Origin: Aliivibrio_A kagoshimensis
GTDB taxonomy: Bacteria; Pseudomonadota; Gammaproteobacteria; Enterobacterales; Vibrionaceae
DNA: 18,403 nucleotides
Direction of reading: 5' to 3'
Assembly: GCF_050337105.1 (NCBI RefSeq)
Contig: NZ_JAKJSQ010000068.1
Coordinates: forward strand, 1-18,403
Under the pieces are notes generated by a model, which made no database searches, was not told the DNA's origin, and was given only the letters and a program-made list of their open reading frames with translations. Of this stretch, positions 13,801 to 18,403 are shown piece after piece (position 1 is the stretch's first letter; every line of letters starts with the position of its first letter). The position numbers were made by a program, and so were the translations under genes.

Positions 13801-14157
13801 ATGAGCAAGTTAGGTTTTATTTTTAATTCAGCGCCCCATGGTTCATCATCTGGTCGAGAAGGGCTTGACGCCTTATTGGCGGCTTCAGCTTATACCGATA
13901 ATATACGGGTGCTGTTTGTCAACGATGGCGTCTATCAACTGCTCTCAAAGCAGCAACCAGAGTTAATTCAATCTCGTGATTACATCTCAACATTTAAAAT
14001 GTTAGGACTGTATGAGGTTGACGACATCTATGCGTGTAAAGCGTCATTAATGGCAAGGCAGATCGATGAGAAACAATTAATCATTGAGGCTAACTCGGTA
14101 TCCGCTATTGAGATACAACAATTAATCGATGAGTGCGACAATGTACTTGTCTTCTAA
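13801..14157 (+). CDS. tusC: Sulfurtransferase complex subunit TusC
   Basis: Structural subunit of TusBCD in the tRNA 2-thiouridine sulfur relay. The 118-residue DsrF-like protein shows FIFNSAPHGSSSGREGLDALLA, the conserved VLFVNDGVYQLL, a middle FKMLGLYEVDDIY and the ending CDNVLVF, all characteristic of TusC. It lies 17 bases after tusD and 34 bases before tusB (using the tusB ATG at 14192), in one operon. TusC is not thought to carry the transferring cysteine; the Cys residues here (in YACKASL and DECDN) are not at the TusD position. Confidence 0.95.
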   Translation: MSKLGFIFNSAPHGSSSGREGLDALLAASAYTDNIRVLFVNDGVYQLLSKQQPELIQSRDYISTFKMLGLYEVDDIYACKASLMARQIDEKQLIIEANSVSAIEIQQLIDECDNVLVF

Positions 14158-14191
14158 TGACTGAATGACGAACAGGTTGGATAAGAGAGAT

Positions 14192-14482
14192 ATGTTACAC
14201 ATTATTTCTAAAACGAGTACATTGAATGACCCGATGAACCAGATCAGTGATTATATCAATCCCAGTGATACTATTTTATTAACTCAAGATGCCATTTACC
14301 TCGTATATCAGAATAATGCCCAATTATTGTCTTTTATTGAGCTTGGCGTCTCTGTGTATGCACTAGAGCCAGATGTGTTAGCCAGAGGAATGGATAATAC
14401 CCAATCCGGCCTGGTTAATCTCATTGATTTTAAAGGCTTTGTGGAGTTAACCACAAGCAGGAATAAATCACTTTCTTGGTGA
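14192..14482 (+). CDS. tusB: Sulfurtransferase complex subunit TusB
   Basis: Third subunit of TusBCD (DsrH family). From the ATG at 14192 it has 96 residues and begins MLHIISK, as E. coli TusB begins MLHTLHR. The in-frame ATG at 14165 would add nine unconserved residues, and the strong purine run AAGAGAGA precedes 14192, so the internal start is preferred. Recognisable blocks are DTILLTQDAIY, VYALEPDVLARG and a C-terminal TSRNKSLSW. It is the last gene of yheO-tusDCB; no terminator is visible before the rpsL promoter, so readthrough into the str operon is possible. Confidence 0.93.
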   Translation: MLHIISKTSTLNDPMNQISDYINPSDTILLTQDAIYLVYQNNAQLLSFIELGVSVYALEPDVLARGMDNTQSGLVNLIDFKGFVELTTSRNKSLSW

Positions 14483-14552
14483 TTACTCCATCATTTCATC
14501 CTTCAATTTGTGTCAGTAGCAGAAATAGATCACTCAGAAAGTTGTATATTTC

Positions 14553-14581
14553 TTGACACATAATTGTTCGAGGCATAAAAT
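14553..14581 (+). promoter_or_regulatory. str operon promoter (rpsL-rpsG-fusA-tuf)
   Basis: A perfect -35 TTGACA (14553-14558), 17-base spacer and -10 TAAAAT (14576-14581, 5/6). The bases after the -10 are GC-rich (TTCGCG), the discriminator type associated with stringent control of ribosomal genes by ppGpp/DksA. Predicted start near 14588, leader about 60 bases. Confidence 0.88.
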
Positions 14582-14588
14582 TTCGCGT

Positions 14589-14601
14589 CCCCATTATGGG
14601 G
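14589..14601 (+). repeat. Dyad at the 5' end of the str operon leader
   Basis: CCCCATTATGGGG is an inverted repeat of five bases around a three-base centre, starting within a base or two of the predicted +1. In RNA it would be a short GC-rich hairpin at the very 5' end of the transcript. Symmetry is clear; role unknown. Confidence 0.6.
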
Positions 14602-14648
14602 AATAGATTTTTCACATGTTTACGTAAGTAATATCAGGAGCTATTTAA

Positions 14649-15023
14649 ATGGCAACTATCAATCAGTTGGTACGCAAGCCACGTGCAAAGCAAGTTGTTA
14701 AAAGCAACGTGCCTGCGCTCGAAGCGTGTCCACAAAAACGTGGTGTATGTACTCGCGTATATACTACTACTCCAAAAAAACCGAACTCAGCACTTCGTAA
14801 AGTTTGTCGTGTTCGTCTAACTAACGGTTTTGAAGTTACTTCATACATCGGTGGTGAAGGTCATAACCTTCAAGAGCACAGTGTTGTGCTTATCCGCGGT
14901 GGCCGTGTTAAAGATTTACCGGGTGTGCGTTACCACACCGTACGTGGTGCACTTGACTGTGCAGGCGTTAACGACCGTAAGAAAGGTCGTTCTAAGTATG
15001 GTGTTAAACGTCCTAAGTCTTAA
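14649..15023 (+). CDS. rpsL: 30S ribosomal protein S12
   Basis: Component of the decoding centre of the small subunit. The 124 residues are full length and almost identical to E. coli S12. The loop TTPKKPNSALRK carries Lys43 and the VKDLPGVRYH loop carries the second streptomycin-linked lysine (88 in the E. coli numbering), so both positions are wild type and no streptomycin-resistance or dependence change is visible. CAGGAGC precedes the ATG. Codon use is strongly biased to CGT for Arg, with no ATA or CGA noticed, as expected for a highly expressed gene. It is first in the str operon. Confidence 0.99.
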   Translation: MATINQLVRKPRAKQVVKSNVPALEACPQKRGVCTRVYTTTPKKPNSALRKVCRVRLTNGFEVTSYIGGEGHNLQEHSVVLIRGGRVKDLPGVRYHTVRGALDCAGVNDRKKGRSKYGVKRPKS

Positions 15024-15127
15024 TGCGTCTTTTCTAAAAAGATAAGCGTTAAGTAAGGCCAAACACTATTTATTGATATTTCTGAAAAGTTTTGGAAAAA
15101 ACCTGAAGAAGACAACGGAGAAATTCC
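15024..15127 (+). promoter_or_regulatory. rpsL-rpsG intercistronic region (candidate S7 autoregulatory site)
   Basis: A 104-base spacer, similar in length to the E. coli S12-S7 intercistronic segment to which S7 binds to repress its own translation. I did not resolve a matching secondary structure by eye; the claim rests on position and on the E. coli precedent. The rpsG Shine-Dalgarno is the GGAG near 15117. Confidence 0.3.
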
Positions 15128-15598
15128 ATGCCACGTCGTCGCGTAATAGGCCAGCGTAAGATCCTTCCGGATCCTAAGTTCAAATCTGAACTGCTGGCAA
15201 AATTTGTAAACATCGTAATGGTTGACGGTAAGAAATCAACTGCTGAAAAAATCGTTTACGGTGCACTAGAACTAATGGCTGAGAAATCTGGTAAAGATCA
15301 CTTAGCTGTATTTGAACTAGCTCTTGAAAACGTTCGTCCATCGGTAGAAGTTAAATCTCGCCGTGTGGGTGGTTCAACATACCAAGTACCTGTAGAAGTT
15401 CGTCCGGTTCGCCGTAACGCTCTTTCTATGCGTTGGTTAGTTGAAGCTGCGCGTAAGCGTGGTGAAAAATCTATGGCTCAGCGTCTAGCTGGCGAGATGC
15501 TTGATGCATCAGAAAACAAAGGTACTGCTGTGAAGAAACGTGAAGACGTTCATCGCATGGCAGACGCGAACAAAGCATTCGCACACTACCGCTGGTAA
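15128..15598 (+). CDS. rpsG: 30S ribosomal protein S7
   Basis: Primary assembly protein that nucleates the 30S head by binding the 3' major domain of 16S rRNA, and in E. coli the translational repressor of the str operon. The 156-residue sequence is full length: MPRRRVIGQRKILPDP start, KKSTAEKIVYGAL, the beta-hairpin region SRRVGGSTYQVPVEV, and RKRGEKSMAQRLAGE, ending AHYRW. GGAG lies upstream of the ATG. Codon use is strongly biased; a single ATA (codon 6) and no CGA were seen. It is followed by two dyad elements before fusA. Confidence 0.99.
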   Translation: MPRRRVIGQRKILPDPKFKSELLAKFVNIVMVDGKKSTAEKIVYGALELMAEKSGKDHLAVFELALENVRPSVEVKSRRVGGSTYQVPVEVRPVRRNALSMRWLVEAARKRGEKSMAQRLAGEMLDASENKGTAVKKREDVHRMADANKAFAHYRW

Positions 15599-15603
15599 TA
15601 CCA

Positions 15604-15630
15604 AAGGTGCAGCATTTTTTGCTGCACTTT
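15604..15630 (+). terminator. Hairpin just after rpsG (attenuator or processing site)
   Basis: AAGGTGCAGCA (15604-15614), a TTTTT loop and TGCTGCACTTT (15620-15630) form an 11-bp stem including one G-T pair. It starts five bases after the rpsG stop. There is no T-run after the second arm (GTTCATCC follows), so full termination is unlikely; partial attenuation, RNA processing or 3'-end protection are alternatives. Confidence 0.5.
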
Positions 15631-15638
15631 GTTCATCC

Positions 15639-15656
15639 ACTAAGGAATTCCTTAGT
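15639..15656 (+). repeat. 18-bp perfect palindrome upstream of fusA
   Basis: ACTAAGGAATTCCTTAGT at 15639-15656 is fully self-complementary. It abuts the fusA Shine-Dalgarno AAGAGGA (15657-15663), which is seven bases from the GTG start. It could act as an operator, or as an RNA hairpin just before the ribosome-binding site. The left arm also contains AAGGA, a second Shine-Dalgarno-like sequence that would be masked in a folded form. Confidence 0.7.
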
Positions 15657-15670
15657 AAGAGGATACAATT

Positions 15671-17767
15671 GTGGCTCGTATAACACCTATTGAGCTGTAC
15701 CGAAATATTGGTATTGTTGCTCACGTTGACGCCGGTAAGACTACAACTACCGAGCGTGTTTTGTTCTACACTGGTTTGTCTCATAAAATTGGTGAAGTAC
15801 ATGACGGTGCTGCAACTATGGATTGGATGGAGCAGGAGCAGGAGCGTGGGATTACTATCACATCTGCTGCAACTACAACATTCTGGCGCGGTATGGAAGA
15901 ACAATTCCAACAACACCGCATCAACATCATCGATACTCCTGGACACGTAGACTTCACCATTGAAGTTGAACGTTCATTGCGTGTACTTGATGGTGCCGTA
16001 GTTGTCTTCTGTGGATCATCTGGTGTGGAGCCTCAGTCAGAGACTGTATGGCGTCAGGCCGATAAGTATGAAGTTCCACGCATGGTCTTTGTTAATAAAA
16101 TGGACCGTGCTGGCGCTGACTTTTTACGAGTCGTTGAGCAAATAAAAGATCGTCTAGGTGCAACTCCCGTTCCCATTCAATTGAACATTGGAGCGGAAGA
16201 GGAGTTTAAAGGCGTTATTGATCTGATCAAAATGAAAGCAATTAACTGGAATGAAGCTGATCAAGGTACTACGTTTACCTATGAAGACATTCCGGCTGAT
16301 ATGCAAGATTTGGCCGATGAATGGCGAATGCATTTAGTTGAGTCAGCTGCAGAAGCAACTGATGAGTTGATGGAGAAATACCTTGAAGAAGGTGAGCTCT
16401 CTGAAGAAGAAATCAAAGCTGCACTTCGTCAACGTACTTTAGCCAACGAAATTGTAGTAGCAACATGTGGTTCTGCTTTTAAGAATAAAGGTGTTCAAGC
16501 TGTACTTGATGCAGTTATTGAGTTCTTACCATCACCAACGGAAGTGAAAGCTATCAAAGGTGAAGATGAGAATGGTAATCCGGTTGAACGTCACTCAAGT
16601 GATGATGAACCTTTTGCCGCATTAGCATTCAAAATTGCTACTGACCCATTTGTTGGTAACCTAACCTTTATGCGTGTCTATTCTGGCATTGTAAATTCCG
16701 GTGACGGCGTTTATAACTCAGTAAAAGAGAAGCGTGAACGTTTTGGTCGTATCGTACAGATGCATGCTAACAAACGTGAAGAGATTAGTGAAATTCGTGC
16801 TGGTGATATCGCAGCAGCAATTGGACTAAAAAATGTGACAACGGGTGATACCTTATGTGATCAGAATAGCAAAGTTATTCTGGAACGTATGGAATTCCCA
16901 GATCCGGTTATTCAAATCGCTGTTGAACCTCGATCACAAGCTGATCAAGAGAAAATGGGAATCGCGTTAGGAAAACTAGCGGCGGAAGACCCATCTTTCC
17001 GAGTCGAAACTGATGATGAATCGGGTCAAACATTAATATCTGGAATGGGTGAACTCCATCTTGATATCATCGTTGATCGTATGCGCCGTGAATTCGGTGT
17101 TGAATGCAACGTTGGTAAACCTCAAGTTGCTTACCGTGAAACTATTCGTGGTAAAACTGAGGTTGAAGGTAAATTTGTTCGTCAATCTGGCGGTCGAGGC
17201 CAATATGGTCACGTATGGCTTAAGATTGAACCATCAGAACCTGGCGCAGGCTTTGTTTTTGTTGATGAAATAGTTGGTGGCGCTGTACCTCGTGAATACA
17301 TAAGTTCAGTTGCTAAAGGTATCGAAGAACAGATGAATAATGGCGTACTTGCTGGTTTCCCAGTATTGGACGTACAAGCAACACTGTTTGACGGTTCTTA
17401 CCATGACGTTGATTCAAACGAAATGGCTTTCAAAATCGCTGGTTCAATGGCTTTCAAGAACGGTGCACTTCAAGCGCAACCTGTAATTCTTGAACCCATG
17501 ATGAAAGTTGAAATAACCACTCCTGAAGATTGGATGGGTGACGTGGTAGGTGATATTAATCGCCGACGCGGCATGATAGAAGGTATGGATGATGGCGTCG
17601 CTGGCGTGAAAATCGTTCGTGCTCAAGTACCACTATCTTCAATGTTTGGTTATGCAACCTCGTTGCGCTCTGCGACTCAAGGCCGCGCGTCGTACTCAAT
17701 GGAATTTAGTGAATACGCTGAAGTTCCTAAGAACGTCGCTGATGGCATAATCGCCGAACGAACTTAA
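15671..17767 (+). CDS. fusA: Elongation factor G
   Basis: GTPase that drives tRNA-mRNA translocation and, with RRF, ribosome recycling. Starts at GTG behind AAGAGGA. The 698 residues are full length. The G domain has G1 AHVDAGKT at 17-24, switch I ending RGITIT near 59-64, DTPGH at 88-92 and NKMD at 142-145. GGRGQYGHV and the domain IV tip GSYHDVDS with His578 are intact, and domain V ends in GRASYSMEF. The insertion GSSGVEPQSETVW is of Vibrio type. Odd points: Ile4 and Leu9 replace residues I recall as Lys and Arg in other vibrios. At least eight ATA and eight CGA codons occur, rare codons almost absent from rpsL, rpsG and tuf beside it. The product still looks fully functional. Confidence 0.97.
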   Translation: MARITPIELYRNIGIVAHVDAGKTTTTERVLFYTGLSHKIGEVHDGAATMDWMEQEQERGITITSAATTTFWRGMEEQFQQHRINIIDTPGHVDFTIEVERSLRVLDGAVVVFCGSSGVEPQSETVWRQADKYEVPRMVFVNKMDRAGADFLRVVEQIKDRLGATPVPIQLNIGAEEEFKGVIDLIKMKAINWNEADQGTTFTYEDIPADMQDLADEWRMHLVESAAEATDELMEKYLEEGELSEEEIKAALRQRTLANEIVVATCGSAFKNKGVQAVLDAVIEFLPSPTEVKAIKGEDENGNPVERHSSDDEPFAALAFKIATDPFVGNLTFMRVYSGIVNSGDGVYNSVKEKRERFGRIVQMHANKREEISEIRAGDIAAAIGLKNVTTGDTLCDQNSKVILERMEFPDPVIQIAVEPRSQADQEKMGIALGKLAAEDPSFRVETDDESGQTLISGMGELHLDIIVDRMRREFGVECNVGKPQVAYRETIRGKTEVEGKFVRQSGGRGQYGHVWLKIEPSEPGAGFVFVDEIVGGAVPREYISSVAKGIEEQMNNGVLAGFPVLDVQATLFDGSYHDVDSNEMAFKIAGSMAFKNGALQAQPVILEPMMKVEITTPEDWMGDVVGDINRRRGMIEGMDDGVAGVKIVRAQVPLSSMFGYATSLRSATQGRASYSMEFSEYAEVPKNVADGIIAERT

Positions 17768-17863
17768 CTGTTTTTCAGTACAGATTTAATTTGTACTTTA
17801 ATAAAGACTTCTGATACGTCCATACGACGGTAGGGCGTCTCTTAACTAGGAAGGAACACGATC

Positions 17864-18403
17864 GTGTCTAAAGAAAAATTTGAACGTACTAAACCGCATG
17901 TAAACGTTGGCACAATTGGCCACGTCGATCACGGTAAAACAACTCTAACTGCTGCTATCTGTACTACTTTGTCAAAAGTATACGGTGGTGAAGCTAAAGA
18001 TTTCGCTTCTATCGATAATGCTCCTGAAGAGCGCGAGCGTGGTATCACAATCGCTACTTCTCACGTTGAGTACGATACGCCAGAGCGTCACTACGCACAC
18101 GTTGACTGTCCTGGACACGCCGATTATGTTAAAAACATGATCACTGGTGCTGCTCAAATGGACGGTGGTATCCTTGTAGTTGCTGCGACTGATGGCCCTA
18201 TGCCACAGACACGTGAGCACATCCTACTTGGTCGCCAGGTTGGTATCCCTTACATCATCGTATTCATGAACAAATGTGATATGGTTGATGATGAAGAGCT
18301 TCTTGAGCTAGTTGAGATGGAAGTTCGTGAACTTCTTTCTGAGTACGACTACCCAGGTGATGATCTTCCAGTAATCCAGGGTTCAGCTCTTGGTGCACTA
18401 AAC
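17864..18403 (+). CDS. tuf: Elongation factor Tu (5' part, cut by window end)
   Basis: GTPase that delivers aminoacyl-tRNA to the ribosome. The first 180 codons are present and open to the window edge; about 215 more are expected beyond it. It starts at GTG with AGGAAGG upstream. The G domain is intact: GHVDHGKT at 19-26, RGITI, DCPGHADYVKNMITG and NKCDMVDD. Codon use is strongly biased to optimal codons. It is 96 bases downstream of fusA, the usual place of tufA; a second tuf copy is common in this group but cannot be seen here. Confidence 0.97.
   Translation, partial: MSKEKFERTKPHVNVGTIGHVDHGKTTLTAAICTTLSKVYGGEAKDFASIDNAPEERERGITIATSHVEYDTPERHYAHVDCPGHADYVKNMITGAAQMDGGILVVAATDGPMPQTREHILLGRQVGIPYIIVFMNKCDMVDDEELLELVEMEVRELLSEYDYPGDDLPVIQGSALGALN

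Noticed and set aside
15604..15630. Full intrinsic terminator separating rpsG from fusA
   Set aside because: The T-run is in the loop, not after the stem, and no new promoter is visible before fusA; complete termination would leave fusA-tuf without transcription.
17777..17797. AGTACA/TGTACT inverted repeat between fusA and tuf
   Set aside because: Only 6 bp with a 9-base loop and AT-rich; too weak to call a terminator or regulatory element.
1..18403. CRISPR, transposon, phage, toxin-antitoxin or defence system
   Set aside because: No repeat arrays, transposase, integrase or defence-type genes were seen; nearly every gene matches a conserved housekeeping block.

Overview
The window is a chromosomal housekeeping region from a gammaproteobacterium, almost certainly a member of Vibrionaceae (Vibrio/Aliivibrio-like). 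The CRP, EF-G and S12 sequences read as Vibrio-type. The gene order is the classical enteric/vibrio block: crp, yhfA, prkB, yheU, yheT, yheS, kefG, kefB, yheV, slyD, slyX, fkpA, yheO, tusDCB, rpsL, rpsG, fusA, tuf. I placed it by recalled protein families and gene order, not by database search.

Layout. At the left edge crp (minus) is divergent from the OsmC-like yhfA (plus). A minus-strand cluster follows, transcribed right to left: yheS (ABC-F ATPase), a TIGR02444-family protein, yheT (alpha/beta hydrolase), yheU and prkB. Its first three genes are tightly coupled. Divergent from yheS is a plus-strand run: kefG and kefB (glutathione-gated K+ efflux, overlapping by 11 nt), yheV (zinc ribbon), slyD (own promoter and terminator), and an isoaspartyl peptidase/asparaginase gene. 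That last gene converges on a minus-strand pair made of a seven-bladed WD40 lipoprotein and slyX. Divergent again is fkpA (lipoprotein FKBP) with a strong terminator. Next comes yheO-tusD-tusC-tusB (regulator plus the sulfur relay for U34 tRNA thiolation). The right end is the str operon: rpsL, rpsG, fusA and the first 180 codons of tuf.

Much of the content serves protein synthesis and folding: ribosomal proteins, elongation factors, tRNA thiolation, an ABC-F protein and two FKBP-type isomerases. CRP and KefGB add global carbon control and electrophile defence. There is no rRNA, tRNA, CRISPR, transposon or phage gene, and no stretch over 300 bases lacks a gene.

I see no new multigene system. 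The points worth a second look are small-scale. (1) Two consecutive dyads, one an 18-bp perfect palindrome, lie between rpsG and fusA. (2) fusA is rich in ATA and CGA codons that its highly expressed neighbours almost never use. (3) Short dyads sit at the predicted transcription starts of rpsL and slyD. (4) A possible stem covers the ribosome-binding site of prkB. (5) An uncharacterised WD40 lipoprotein is translationally coupled to slyX.
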